Shown here piece by piece: positions 23,286-35,439 of a stretch of DNA of 64,000 nt. The notes under the pieces were generated by a model, which saw only the letters and a list, made by a program, of their open reading frames with translations, made no database searches and was not told the origin of the DNA. Position numbers and translations under genes: made by a program. The stretch covers positions 17,005,763 to 17,069,762 of the forward strand of contig CM053260.1 in NCBI GenBank assembly GCA_028583405.1. The letters run 5' to 3'. The stretch is from Pogonophryne albipinna (Eukaryota; Chordata; Actinopteri; Perciformes; Artedidraconidae). Position 1 is the stretch's first letter. The number at the start of each line of letters is the position of its first letter.

Positions 23286-24437
23286 CGGCTTTCACACCAG
23301 CGCTTTTCCCTTTCTAGCTCCGAGCTAGAGCTTTTCTGGTTCAGCTCCGGTTTCCCTTTTCTGCTCCCGCTCTGTTCACACCGCCCAGCACCCGACTGGT
23401 GCTGCCGCTGCTGCGTCATGACGTCACCGTTTACATCGCTGATTTGCTCCCCAACGGCATTACGGCGCTCACAACAACAACAACAACAACAACTGCGTCG
23501 GGTCGATGATCGTGTTACTTTTAATCACACGAAGCCAGAATAAATTGAATAACGACTTCTCCAACCTTATACTTTGCTCCAGAGTGCCGTGGTTCATTGT
23601 TTATTAATGTGTCTCTGCAGCATTTACCGACCGCTGCAGTGTTGGCTGCTCTTCCACGGGAGTTTATTCTCCTCTGTTAGCTCCCGGTTAGCTCACACTG
23701 CAGCGGCCGCTCTAAAGTATTCAATGTCCGACTCACACAAGCAGCTGATACATATCCCCAGTTCCCCTTAGCCTAAGTGAATGTGTGTCAGTCTGAATTG
23801 ACGCTGTTTGGTATCACAACGCTGTTATGAAAGTTTCTCTGGTATAAAATGGGTGATGTTAGCATCGCAACCGAAGCTAAACTGACTACAGTACTTGCTA
23901 TTGCTATCCTATTGTGACATAAACCGTTTTCTACAGGCACATTTTACCGGCGTATTTTTATTATGATTCTACTTGTGATAGTCGGACACGACAACCTGTG
24001 CAGCCCATGTATTGATTCCATCCGATAGCTGCTATAATACAAAACAAAACGTCTGCCTCTCTCCACAATGATCAATAACAGTGAACGGATGGTCAAAGTA
24101 AGGTACAAATAAACAGAATCACACGAAGCCTGGTTAGTGTTGCCTGACTTTATAAAGTGTGTTTATAAGCACTACTGCTTGTAGGCAGGCATGACAGTCG
24201 ACCCATGTTCAGGGGAGGTGGGTTTAGTTTCCTGCACGCCTCGACGTAAGAGAGACGTAAGCGACGCCACCTCTTAGCTCCGAAGCTCTTGCCTCTAGAC
24301 CGACAATTTTTTGGAGCTGGAAGTGAACCGGATTCCGGAGCTAAGAGGCGGCGCCGCTGCGGTGTGAACAGGAAAAACCGGCACTTTCAGGCTCCAGCTC
24401 CGAGCCGGAGCTGAAAACGCGTTGGTGTGAAAGGGGC
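23286..24437. mobile_element. Nonautonomous TIR element with GGTGTGAAA ends
   Basis: The left end GGCTTTCACACCAGCGC...AGCTCCGAGCTAGAGC is complementary to the right end GAGCCGGAGCTGAAAACGCGTTGGTGTGAAAGGGGC. The ends are GC-rich and the middle is AT-rich with no gene. The ends resemble a common fish MITE superfamily; the TSD could not be fixed. Confidence 0.7.
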
Positions 24438-25085
24438 ATGTGAGGAGCAGTAGATTCAGCTTTCAGAACAAAGTAACAAAAAACTAAAATGGCATTCATT
24501 TTTTTAAATATGTCGTGTAGTAATCAGGCATGAAAATCACTCACCTTTCGGCGAAATTCGCCGTTTTGAATCCAAAATAGGTCGTTTGTGTGATTCATGT
24601 AGATCTGCAATAAAAATATTTTTGGGGTATGGGGGGTTCTGGGACCCGGAGTAATCTGCGGCCGCGAGCCGTTATGTGCCATCATGACACGCATGGTGTT
24701 CTTTTTTTATATATTATAATGCAGCGCGAGCTGTGTGCTCGAGTCTTCCTGCCTGTCGGCTCTGCTGCTCCGCAATGATGGTCTAGCTTCAGCAGCCACA
24801 TTACCTACGGGTGCGTTCGTTAATATTAACTGTGCGTTCCGGAGTCACTGTGGTACAGACTGGACCGCTGGTGAACAGCTGTTAGAACGGGCCGTTCAGG
24901 TGTTCAGAGCAGAGCTCCCTGTCGGAGCGGCAGAGCATGATGTAAACTGAAAAGTTTTTCTGTCGCAATATTATCGTTGAGCTGGCTAACTAGCATACAT
25001 TGTCACTATCTGCTAACGTTAGCTTTAGCCTTCGTTTTCTAATAGTTTTTTTTTCATAGGCTATAAACTGAGGTGGTATAAGTAT

Positions 25086-25316
25086 AGATCTTGTACTTGA
25101 GTAAAAGTAGAAGCACTCAGATCTTGTACTAGAGTAAAAGTAGAAGTACTCAGATCTTGTACTTGATTAAAAGCAGAAATACTCAGATCTTGTACTTGAT
25201 TAAAAGTAGAAGTACTCAGATCTTGTACTTGATTAAAAGCAGAAATACTCAGATCTTGTACTTGAGTAAAAGTAGAAGTACTCAGATCTTGTACTTGAGT
25301 AAAAGTAGAAGTACCC
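25086..25316. repeat. 33-bp tandem repeat (seven units)
   Basis: The unit AGATCTTGTACTTGAGTAAA...AGTACTC recurs every 33 bp (25086, 25119, 25152, 25185, 25218, 25251, 25284). It belongs to an AT-rich dispersed fish repeat that continues around hAT-E to about 27610; a related element lies at 56914-57468. The 11-residue repeats it gives in a minus-strand open frame are a by-product, not a gene. Confidence 0.9.
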
Positions 25317-25668
25317 GAGTGTAGGAATACTCTGTTAGTAAAAGTACTGCATTCAAAATGTTCCTCAAGTAAAAGTAGAAAAGTATTCTCATCAAAATAT
25401 AGTAAAAGTAGTCGTTGTGCAGATTGGTCCATTTCAGAATAATATATATGATATGTTTTATAATGATTGATCATGAAAGTGTTCTCAAAGCTGGTAAAGG
25501 TGCAGCTAGTCTGAATGACTTTGTATACTGCAGGGTAGCTTGTGGATTTACTCCAGGTGGAACTAACGTCTGATTCAACACTTGATTAGATTTCACATCA
25601 TTCATCCACATCTGTAAAGTAACTAAAGGTATTAATACATGTAGTGGAGTCAAAGTACACCATATACC

Positions 25669-27475
25669 CAGGGTTGGGTTGTAACGGAATACATGTAACG
25701 GCGTTACGTAATCAGAATACAAAAATCAAGTAACTGTATTCAGCTCGCGTTACATTTGAGAAACGAGTAATCTGATTACAGTTACTTTCGTAAACCTTAA
25801 GTGAATACATTTTGGATTACTTATTGGAATTATTGGTGGAAAGATTTCCTCACAACATTTAATATTCATTACCAGAGATGGGGTCGTTACTAAAAAAAAG
25901 TAATATATTACATATTACTTTTAAAAAAAGTAATATATTACACTACTTCGTTACTCTCTACATAAAGTAACTCGTTACTTTACTCGTTACGCAGACTGCA
26001 AAAGTTTCAAATGTTCTCTTTAGTTCAGTTTCCATTGTCGCATAAGACTGATCCAGATCCTGAATGTTTTCCTATCTGACCATGGCTGTCCTCTGTCTCC
26101 TGCTATCTGTATATTTTGCGCAGTCTATCTCTGTTCACGCTGTTGCGTCGGCGTGTTCTCCTGCGTGTTGGTCATGTGTTGCACTGGAACCAGACACCGC
26201 AAAGACTTCAGCCGAGCACGTACGAACTGCGCATGCGTGAGTGGCAATAACTCTCCTTACCAGCAGGCGGCGGTAGTGTGTATTCGTCATTCAAAACAGG
26301 CAACAACCGGAAAACAGAGAAGAAGAACAGACTACGTGATATAAACAAACAACAAATAGCTGTGCGTTAGCTTCACCTTAGCATGTGTTCTTTGCAGGTG
26401 TTTGTTGAGGTTTTATTATGACTGATTTTAGTAAGTAACGAAGTAACGCGTGTCGGGGCAATGTTAGTAACTGTAGTGTGATTACTGAATTATAAAAGTA
26501 GCGCGTTACACTACTCCGTTACCGACAAAAGTAATATTATTACAGTAACGCGTTACTTTGTAACAGAAGGCGTTACTTTGTAACGCGTTACACCCAACTC
26601 TGTTCATTACTAAAGGTACAGCCGAATCATCACAGCGATGATCCAAAAAAGGAAGCGTTTGAAAAAAAGGGCCGGCTCCGCTCAATGAAACGATAACAAC
26701 GAAACATGGAGGAACAAAAGTCTGCGTTTAAATCGCGCGTCTGTGTGTGTGTGTAGAGGTGTGTGTGGTTAAAACACATCAGCCACACCACTCTTTAGCC
26801 TTTCTAATGATTCTGAAGGTAAACACAGTGAAAGCGGTGCGTGAAAGGCACGGCGCGCTCGTCTTCTCAGAGGCCTCCTGGCGCTGCAGAGATTTCATGA
26901 AGTGAAGGAGGTGTTCCTTCTATAAAACAGCTGCGGGCAGCAGATAGGCTACTGTGAGTGTCACGGACATGAATTCATAGATCAAGGCAGACTGGTGCAC
27001 ACACTCTCCTGTTTTGCCAATCCGGTGCTTAAACAAATATACACCCCTGGCCGAAATGTCCTTAAAATGAAGTCCGAGTTCGACATTTTAATTCATGTCC
27101 TGCCAACACTGGCAGGACAGAAGGCGACACGCCCGTTCTAAGCCGTGTCCCTCACTCCTCACATCCCAAGCTGCATCCCCAACAAGTTTATTATGTTGTT
27201 ACATAGTTTCAGATGTTATGTTTCAGTTGTGCTCTTGATAAGCCATTAAAACAGTAAAAACACGTTCAGTTTCCTTTTGCTTTTTGTGTCTCCTGTTCAC
27301 CAAAACATACCCATCTGTGATGGAAAAAGAAAGTAATCCAAAAGTAATCTAAAAGTAATCTGATTACGTTACTTTTTTAAGACACGTAACTGTAACTGTA
27401 TTCGGATTACTTTCAGAGCCATGTATTCAGTAATCAGTAACTGATTACATTTACAAAGTAACCCTCCCAACCCTG
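25669..27475. mobile_element. hAT-E, inserted in the AGTACTT repeat
   Basis: Ends CAGGGTTGGGTTGTAACGG and (inverted) CAGGGTTGGGAGGGTTAC, with a perfect 8-bp TSD CATATACC (25661-25668 and 27476-27483). Both subterminal regions are rich in TAATCAGATTAC-like repeats. It is nonautonomous and contains hAT-F and a TATA-containing segment at about 26888-27075 that is also found inverted at 60260-60440. Confidence 0.92.
25873..26602. mobile_element. hAT-F, inserted in hAT-E
   Basis: 730-bp element with ends CAGAGATGGGGTCGTTAC and (inverted) CAGAGTTGGGTGTAACGCG, and a perfect 8-bp TSD TTCATTAC (25865-25872 and 26603-26610). The ends are full of TAACG/GTTAC repeats. No coding capacity. Confidence 0.92.
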
Positions 27476-27483
27476 CATATACC

Positions 27484-28447
27484 TCTGAACTGTAGAGGAG
27501 AAGTAGAACAAAGTAGCAAAACATTGAAATACTTAAATAAAGTACAAGTATCTCAAAATTGTACCCAAGTATAGTACTTGAGTTTATGAATTTAGTTACT
27601 TTACACCAGATGCCATAAAGATAGAAAGACTAAGCCTTGCACAGAGGCATGACAATAGATTTTCAAAATGCTCAACAGTGCTGCCAAAATTATAAACTGA
27701 CTGCTTCACAATTAAAATAAATGCTTTTATATATTTCTATTAGATGTGACTCTTTAGCGTTTCTGTTATTATTACCTGCTGCTTTAGTTGTTTTGACTGC
27801 TAACATCCTGTTATTCCTCATTTTAAAGCCGATATTCCGTGGGGTCGGGGGCTCGGGTCCTTGTCACCTTTTCCATACCTGATGAGTTTGCATCCCTGAT
27901 AATACTTAGAAGGAGGCCATAATATTTTTGACTCATGGCTGAAGTTAAGTTTCTCCAGCTCTCCCCAGGTTGGCAAAAAAATGCATCTCAAAATGCATCA
28001 GATTGATGCTTTAAAATATGGAATATTCAACATTTTCTTCCCGGGGAGCATGCCCCCGGACCCCCCTAGAGGGATAATATCCTTCTCACCTTTTTCACCC
28101 CTGACCCGTTTTCATGCCTGAGTAATAGATTTATTTATTTTTCTTCTCAAGAGAGTACCAGAATGTGTATTTTATGTTAGTATTTCAAAAAATCTCCTGG
28201 GGGAGAATCCCCCCAGACCCCCTGCAGGGGTTGGGTTTTCAGCATGTCAACTCTTTCACTTGTGGGGAAATTGGAGGATTGGCTCCAGGTCGCCCTTTTT
28301 ATTTACTACAAGACAAATGTGCCTTTTTATTTCATACAGTTCAATTTAGATTGAGACAGGGAAATAATCTAAAGCTCACGCGTGGCGTTTCACTGTCAAG
28401 GGGAGCGTGTATGTAATTACATTGCAAATACTGACTTGAGCCCCACC
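27484..28447. other. hAT-D interior: AGTACTT repeat remainder and hAT-like debris
   Basis: The right part of the AGTACTT repeat ends near 27610. Further on are two 'gccccc(c)gga ccccc(c)tagagg' type blocks at about 28043-28075 and 28195-28225, typical of degraded fish hATs; a similar block is at 55730-55765. No gene seen. Confidence 0.5.
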
Positions 28448-28853
28448 ACTGTATGCAGGGCCGGCCCTTGGCATAGGCAGTATAGGCGAATGCTAAGGGC
28501 GCATCAAGCCAGGGGGGCGCCGAAAATTGGGGGAAATATATTTTTTATTAAACTTTTTTTTTTTTTTTTTTGTTAATTTTTTTCTCCAAAATAAAACAAT
28601 TTCCCGATTTTGGATCAACAAAGTACATCTTATTATCTTATCTTAACAGAACTACGCCTATATTGCGTACAGCGCCCATACACTATGGCGCCCCACCCCC
28701 CCCTAAATCAGGTAAGTTGAACTGCCCCAGCCCCGCAGGCTGTTTATGTCCTCAAGGAGCGAGGGGGGCGGGTCAAGTGTCACTGACTGACACTTGACCC
28801 GCCGCCTTTGACCTGCTGTGACTCGGGAGAAGAAAACAAAGACGGTAATTAGC

Positions 28854-28935
28854 ATGTCGAAAAGAACAAAGTTATCTGGTGCCCAGGGAAGAAAGAAAAG
28901 AAAAGAGGAGGAGGACAAACGGGAGAAAGACAAAG
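28854..28935 (+). pseudogene. hAT-G transposase exon 1
   Basis: ATG at 28854 opens a lysine-rich N-terminus (MSKRTKLSGAQGRKKRKEEE...KDK) that ends in phase 1 at a GT donor (28936). This matches the short basic first exon of fish ZMYM1-like hAT transposases. The next exon begins at 29893 and completes the split codon to Asp. Confidence 0.65.
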
Positions 28936-29892
28936 GTACAGTAACGTTAATGTGATGATGATTAAACAAAGTCAAAAAATTGTTGGAACAGTTTTAACTT
29001 GCTAGCTTACTTTTAGACGATAGCAAGGTCGTTTGTTTGCTAATCAATAGTTACATTTAGAGTTAACGTCAATTATTACCGTTACTCCCACCTTAAATTC
29101 AGGGACATTTGGAAAGAGTTACATCACCTACTATATATCATCTACTATATCTGTTGAGGTGAGCCAATATTTGCCCTGCTTGTAGTAATAGGCTAGTAGT
29201 AATAATGATAGTCATTAAAATGCTATTCCTTTTACATCCCCTCAATAATTTATAGTTGTAGCCCTTTAATTGTATTGCCTTACAGTTTATGCTGTCTAAA
29301 GTATGTTCAATAATCAATAGTGTAACGTTTACATCAGTGTTAAAATGCTTGTCACTACTGTACATACTGCATACCTTAGCCTTTATCTTTAATATGCTAT
29401 ATTACAATGTATGTAGCTGCTTCTTTGCCATCTGGTAAGTCGCAGAATCTGCAGGTGCATCTAAAAGAATAACTATATCATAGAACTGTTTTTCTTTAAT
29501 TTAATAAAACAAATTAATCATATATTCTAGATTCATTATGCATGAAGTGAAATATTTCAAACCTTTTTTGTTTTAATTGTGATTATTACAGCTTACAGAT
29601 CATGAAAATCAATAATCCTGTATCTAGTATAATATTAGATAAGGATTTATAATACAAATATTTCAATCTTCTGAAAAGTTTATTCAAATATGTACTCAAT
29701 ACTTGGTCGGGGCTCCTTTTGCAGAGATAAATGCATCAATTCTACATGGAGGCCATATATTGATATTGATATTCATGATATTCTAATTATTTTTGTGAGC
29801 TGCTCCTGTTTTCTGATTTCTATAATATGTCTTAGGTCTAGCAAATATAATGCATCTCTTGTTGGTCACATATACTTCTCTTCTCTCTCCAG

Positions 29893-30035
29893 ATGCACTT
29901 TTGAAATGTTTTAGGCCTCATACCACCTCAGCAGAGCCCAGCCCTGCAGCATCAAACACTCCTGTCCCTTCCACCTCAGCAGAGCCCAGTGATACAGCAT
30001 CAAGCGCTCCTGTCCCTTCCACCTCAGCAGAGCCC
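29893..30035 (+). pseudogene. hAT-G transposase exon 2, 5' part
   Basis: AG acceptor at 29891-29892. It reads [19 protein letters not shown], then two copies of the 16-residue repeat [16 protein letters not shown], and is cut off by the LINE tail at about 30036. The same repeat resumes at 32784, beyond hAT-H, so the two halves belonged to one exon. Confidence 0.7.
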
Positions 30036-30395
30036 AACCCAAGTTCCCATCAGCAAAAACACGTGGGTTTGCTATCCTGGCTCCAAAATGGTGGAATGAG
30101 CTCCCCATTGAAATCAGGACAGCAGAAAGCCTACACATCTTCCAGACTGAAAACTCATCTCTTTCGACTCCACTTCGAGCGATAGAATTACTAACACAGC
30201 ACTTATATACTAATAAAGGACTGGCGTATCTAAAGCCAGTTGAGTAGCACTTGAAATGTTTGGCTCTATGAAACCTGATGTACTTATATGATTCTGTTTT
30301 CTTCAAGGTTGTGTCTTCCTGGTGGAACGCACTTATTGTAAGTCGCTTTGGATAAAAGCCTCAGGTAAATGCAATGTAATGTAATGTAATGTCTG
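30036..30395 (+). mobile_element. 5'-truncated LINE (L2/CR1-like) 3' end
   Basis: Encodes a typical LINE C-terminus (LLSWLQNGGMSSPLKSG, then TSSRLKTHLFRLHFER and stop). A 3' tail with TTGTAAGTCGCTTTGGATAA follows, ending in an ATGTA-type microsatellite. This tail is widespread in fish L2-like LINEs and their SINEs. It interrupts the hAT-G transposase. Confidence 0.75.
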
Positions 30396-32783
30396 GGGGT
30401 GTATGCCCCCCCCAGAAGAAAAGTTTTAAAAATAACCCCTTAAATTATGACTTCTAGTGAATTTAGGGGGGGGGGGCTATAGTGCCCTGCCTCCCCTTTC
30501 TATGACAACACAATAGAGATAGGACCAGATGAGTCTACAGGATGAGTCGACGACATCTTTTCTTGGGCTTGTTTCTCCCACAGATTGACCCTCTGATATG
30601 ACTCCCTGATAAACACTGCAATGTCATTGATTAGGTTGAAAAGTGTTCCACATTCGATGACAGTTTGAGTAGTTTCAGCCAGGACAAGATTAAGAACATG
30701 AGCATAGCACCACACATGGACATGAGTGGGTGACTGGGAGGTCATCAGTGCAGAAAATCCTTTGTACCGGCCTTGCATATTGGATGCTCCATCTGTTGCA
30801 TTACCTATACACATGCCCTTGTCCAGTTTCAGATGCTCTAAGACCTCTGAGAGCAAGTTCACAAAATATTGTCCAGTGGATGCATGGCACTTCACTAAAG
30901 CCACAAGCCTCTCTTGCACAGTCTCATTGACATATTTTAAGATTACTGAACACTGATCCTGAGAAGTTATGTCTTGTGTTGTGTCCAGCTGAACAGAAAA
31001 CATTCCGGCCTTCTGGACATACTTTCTTTGATTAGACTACCAACAGTTTCTATTATGGAGTTAACAGTAGTTTTGGAGAGTAGGGTGATGAGAGACCCTC
31101 TACCTTTTGTTCCACTGGATTGGTGCAATTTCTTGCTCTTCTCTACGCAATCATCCAGATGCTCTTTTAAGCAGACATCATACTTTCCTAATAAAAGGAT
31201 GAGCTCCAAAAAGTTACCGTGGTCCACGGTGTTGTCAGCTAGCATATATGCTCCCTCATTCTCCACCTGCCTGCACTTTCACCACATCCACCACACGCTC
31301 CAAAACCTGACGTCTCTTTCGGACTTGTTCCCTATGAGCAGACATCTGACTGCCAGCAAACATGCTTTCGATGTCTGCTTTAGAGCACCGTAAGAAAAAA
31401 GCTTCAGCACAGGTTGAATGTGTAATGCTCTTTTCGTGCTCCTCTGTACGCTGGTGTGCGTGCCTCCAATCTGACATTCCAGTTATAAATGTGCCAGTGT
31501 CAGTCCTCTTCCCAAATGCCAGACATACAAAACAAAACAACATATGACATCCCTTGCAATATGTAAGCCACTTTCTGCTGGTGCCATCTTTACAGGTGAA
31601 AACCTTCTGCACAACTGGATTTCTGGTATGTTGTTGTGGGTGCTGTTCTAAAAACATCTGTAACATAGATGGCTCGGGGCGGGCAAAGTAATCTATGTCC
31701 TCCTGCTCTTTGCTCTCCTCACTCTCGCTGACACTCTCCTCTGGGGATGCTACCTGGCTCAACACAATGATACAGAATGAATGGATTCCCTGATAGAGGT
31801 CCATACAAATAGGCATTGACATAACAATACCACACAGTTAATGGTCAAAACTACATGTGTGCCTCAATTTTGTATCTATTTATTTTCTATATTATTCATT
31901 CTATATATTGTCAATCAAAACTACCACAAAAAGCTGACTATAAAAAAAAATTCAGGTCCCAAAAGACCACTGTTGCCCTTATAACCAAATAAGTAAATAA
32001 ACTAAACAAAACAAGCTGCCAGCTAACAGTAATTGTTCATGAATGTTGGTTAACTTTCAATGAGACAACGTATCAGAGTCCCATTAAGCTATATTTTAAC
32101 TTGCCAGGGAAAACCTAAAAAAGCCAGCTTACTAGCTTGTAGGCTAACGAATGTTTCTCTTATAATATGTGTCTTATTAGTGCTTCATGAAAGGGATATT
32201 AATGGGTTCCAGAACTACAGAGTATCATAACCTTAATAATAATCTTTTCCTAATTTTCTTAGCTTCTGCTTACCGCGAGTTCTCCTCCCTCTCCCCACTC
32301 GCGCTGATCTATCTCCCTCTCATCATCTTCCTCACCACCAATATCGGCCACGGGTTAGAAGAAGATGGACCTGCACCTGTACTAAACATGTCGGTTATTT
32401 TGACACAAGCGGCAGCATCAGCACGAAGGGCCTGCTTTTTTCTTGCCCGCAATTTTTCTGCTCCCCCTTTTCGCTTGGCCTTCGCCATTTCTAACTCGAA
32501 CTTTTTTTTCTCTCGAAAAAAAAGGCAGTTTGGCTTCAACGGCCGGCTCACCTCCTGGGGGCGTGATTTAATGATGCACACCGAGCGGCCCAAAGGGGGA
32601 GGTGATTAAAGATTTGATTGGGCCGGCCCAGTGTCAATTACTAAAAACATTTAAACAGAGGGCCAATCTACCCGTCTTATGGGCCGGGACTTCAGAAAAA
32701 ATAAATAAATGACGTGTCGGCCCAAAAGGCACGTCGGCCCACCGGGAAAATGCCCGGTATGCCAGATGGCCAGTCCAGCCCTG
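30393..32783 (-). mobile_element. hAT-H: hAT with minus-strand transposase, left end lost
   Basis: The right end (minus-strand CAGGGCTGGACTGGCCATCT) stops at 32783, directly against the hAT-G repeat coding sequence (TCCACCTCAG). A matching left terminus is not visible; the element runs into the LINE tail near 30395. It carries a degraded transposase gene on the minus strand. No TSD can be shown. Confidence 0.7.
30500..32488 (-). pseudogene. hAT-H transposase (TTF-type zinc finger, ZMYM1-like), degraded
   Basis: Exon 1 is 32336-32488 (MAKAKRKGGAEKLRARKKQA..., GT donor at 32335). The second exon begins near 31755 and reads through a TTF-type zinc-finger block (TYCKGCHMLFCFVCLAFG), then DNTVDHGNFLELILLLGKYD, the RNase H-like core start FSVQLDTTQDITSQDQ, CIGNATDGASNMQGRYKG and CYAHVLNLVLAE. 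The frame changes near 31266 and again near 31000-31020, and the C-terminal dimerisation domain is missing beyond 30500. It cannot make an intact enzyme. Confidence 0.75.
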
Positions 32784-33230
32784 CCTCCACCTCAGCAGAG
32801 CCCAGTGATACAGCATCAAGCGCTCCTGTCCCCTCCACCTCAGCAGAGCCAAGTGATACAGCATCAAGCGCTCCTGTCCCCTCCACCTCAGCAGAGCCCA
32901 GTGATACAGCATCAAGCGCTCCTGTCCCATCCACCTCAGCAGAGCCCAGTGATACAGCATCAAGCGCTCCTGTCCCCTCCACCTCAGCAGAGCCAAGTGA
33001 TACAGCATCAGGGATAAAGGCTTCACCAATAGACCCTGCCAACTGGCCATCTGTTCTTACTGATAATGACAGGACAGAGTTTGTTCAGTGGAACATATCA
33101 AATGAAACCTAGTTTTATCTTTCCCAAACAAAAAGACAGGAGAAGGTGTCAGCAGGACTATTTTAACAGAGTCTTAATCAACGGAGAAAAAATCAAAAGA
33201 ATGTTTGATGTATTCAAAAAAGAATGATAG
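32784..33230 (+). pseudogene. hAT-G transposase, repeat region and N-terminal domain
   Basis: Five tandem 48-bp units encode [16 protein letters not shown]. They continue into [20 protein letters not shown] and [13 protein letters not shown], where a stop is met at about 33110. The homologous frame resumes one register over (SFIFPKQKDRRRCQQDYFNR ... KRMFDVFKKE) up to about 33230. So there is one frameshift near 33110 before the next insertion. Confidence 0.75.
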
Positions 33231-33232
33231 TG

Positions 33233-35430
33233 TTACGGGTCCCCGATATGAGGACCACAGTAACAGTGATGATACCTGTATGGTGCAGGTGAGACAGAAG
33301 TAATGAGGACACGTTGTGTTCAGTTTCCTTCCAGATTACTTCTCCTGAGGTTGTTTTATTACACAAAATCATATAAACATATTCATTATCTTATGCATTT
33401 CAGTTTCGACTTACATTCCTCAATAACCATTCACATACCTTCACTCTGTCTGTATGTTACTCTTTTATGTGATAAACACATGTCAAATTGAATTTCACAT
33501 TCAATAAAATCTGTTGTACGTTAAATACATTTGTATACAGTATTAACCTGTATATAATACTACTCTTCTTTTACTTTCACTTAAAAGTAGTATTTCATGA
33601 CCCCTCTAACCTCTCATGTTGACTATTTACCTTCTGCCATTAATGGCAGGTCACTCAAATGCATTACTGAAACATATTTAAGTGTAACAAACAACCTTAC
33701 TGTTTTACCAACAGTAACTAACTTATAACCCTTACAAAGTACATATTTATTACAAATTCACAATCATTATACATGTATGTAAATACTCAGTGTGCCGGAG
33801 CCTTCAGATATACTGACAAACTTGTATCCGTACTGCGTCAGATCACGTTGTCCCCAAAATGGCGCCGTACCGGGGAAGCTAGGCCAATACACACACATTA
33901 TTTAACGGTTTTACACATGTAAACAGCGCTACAAAGTCTTTAACTGTTAGCGGGCCGTTACATATTATTTACGCAAACCTTATGGGGGATTCATTGTGAT
34001 TTATGCACAGTTTACCAACCTGTATGGTGCAGGTGAGACAGAAGTAATGAGGACACGTTGGCCCTTTCTCATTTCATCAAATCCCCCTCCTCGACTCCTC
34101 GACTCCTCGGTCCTCCGGTAGTGACCCGGAAATGAATTTCAGCGCGCCATGTTGAAGGACATCTCATTTCTCTAAATGCACTTCGAGGACCGAGCATCGA
34201 GCATCGAGGAGGCTCTCTGGAGGAGCTCTAACCGAGGATACACTGATGGGTCCTCCACGGTCCTCCACGGCTCCTTCGTGGATGCATTTCCGGCAACAGA
34301 GATGTTTCAAAGAGTCGTGACGCACGGCCGGACTTATCTCAGCCAATGACAGCTCTGCATGCATCCCCTGGATATTATTTTATTAACTGCTTTCGTCGCG
34401 ACGCGATGTTTCCAGAGAGAACAGCTGTGAGGTCCGTGCAGAAAGCAGAGCAGTGTGTATAATATATATCACTCAGTAGAACAGGCCTACTCTCTTTATT
34501 TGCTGTAGTTTAGTAGATATCTACAAACAAAGAGTCCAGATGTTTCTAAAACCATTTAGTGCTTCACATAATAAAATACACAATGGCTGTAGCCTGGTTA
34601 TGCTTTAGGAGCTGTAGGTGTGTGTGGTACATTGTGTGCGTAGATGCAGCGGACAGACAGGTCTCAGTTGGTTTGGTGTCCTCTGCTTACTTTTAATACT
34701 TGTAAATAAAACTTTTGGCCCGTAATTTATTTTCCTCATTGTAGCGACCAGAGAGGGTGGGGGGGGATATATCCAGTCTCTGATAGTGTTACGTTATTAT
34801 GAGAGTGCTCTGTTTGATTCTGAAATTGTATATATATGTATATAAATGTATATATACATATATATATGTGTGTATGTGTGTGTGTGTGTCCGCATCTGTA
34901 GCCTGTTATTGTCTCATTATACCGCACTGTGAATGAATCAAAGTAAATATATAAGTCATCATGAACACATCTGTCCATCAGACAGAGGGCTGCTGTGCCT
35001 CCTGTCATCATTAATGGACGTCTCTTTAAAATGACCTCTCAGAGGAGAGGAGTTCTCATTTCTCTAACCGCCTGCTGCTTCCCCTCCTCTCTCCTCGGCT
35101 CCCCTCCTCGGCTCCTCGGCTCGCATCTCCTGTGGGCGGGACTAAGTCTCGAGGATAGGAGTCGAGGAGGGGAGTCGAGGAGGGGAGTTAGAGAAATGAG
35201 AAAGGGCCGTTGTGTTCAGTTTCCTTCCAGATTACTTCTGAGGAAACCCCGGGAATGTCCGTCGCTGTAATCGGTACCCCGGAACCATTGAATCGAACAC
35301 AAACGTTCCGCCTCACTACTTACTGCATCTATCGACCCCGTTAGTGAAATGAAAATAACAGATGTACAAAACAAAGGCATATTCCAACTCCAAACAATAA
35401 TAATTATTATATCAATGTGGTCACACATCC
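33233..35430. mobile_element. Unclassified insertion in hAT-G with internal duplication
   Basis: Splits the transposase between FKKE (33230) and the CFCCKMFS block (about 35440). A segment of about 70 bp at 33272-33345 is repeated at 34016-34060 plus 35195-35236; the second copy is interrupted by the element at 34061-35194. The rest is AT-rich with no domains. No terminal repeats or TSD could be fixed. Confidence 0.55.
34061..35194. mobile_element. TIR element GCCCTTTCTCATTTC, 5-bp TSD
   Basis: Ends GCCCTTTCTCATTTC and GAAATGAGAAAGGGC are exact inverted repeats, flanked by CGTTG at 34056-34060 and 35195-35199. The subterminal regions contain GAGGAGTCGAGGA-type repeats. A paralogous copy of the target at about 33300-33330 shows the empty site (GAGGACACGTTGTGTTCAG), which confirms the borders. 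Noncoding; contains a short AT/GT dinucleotide run near 34820-34890. Confidence 0.85.
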
Positions 35431-35439
35431 CAGGGGTGC

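Noticed and set aside
25086..25316. CRISPR-like look of the 33-bp repeat
   Set aside because: There are no unique spacers, units are directly joined, and the genome is eukaryotic.
25061..25474. Minus-strand 137-aa frame with 11-residue repeats
   Set aside because: Produced by the 33-bp tandem repeat; no start context, domain or conservation.
32634..33050. Minus-strand frames with [15 protein letters not shown] repeats
   Set aside because: Antisense shadow of the [16 protein letters not shown] coding repeat of the hAT-G transposase.
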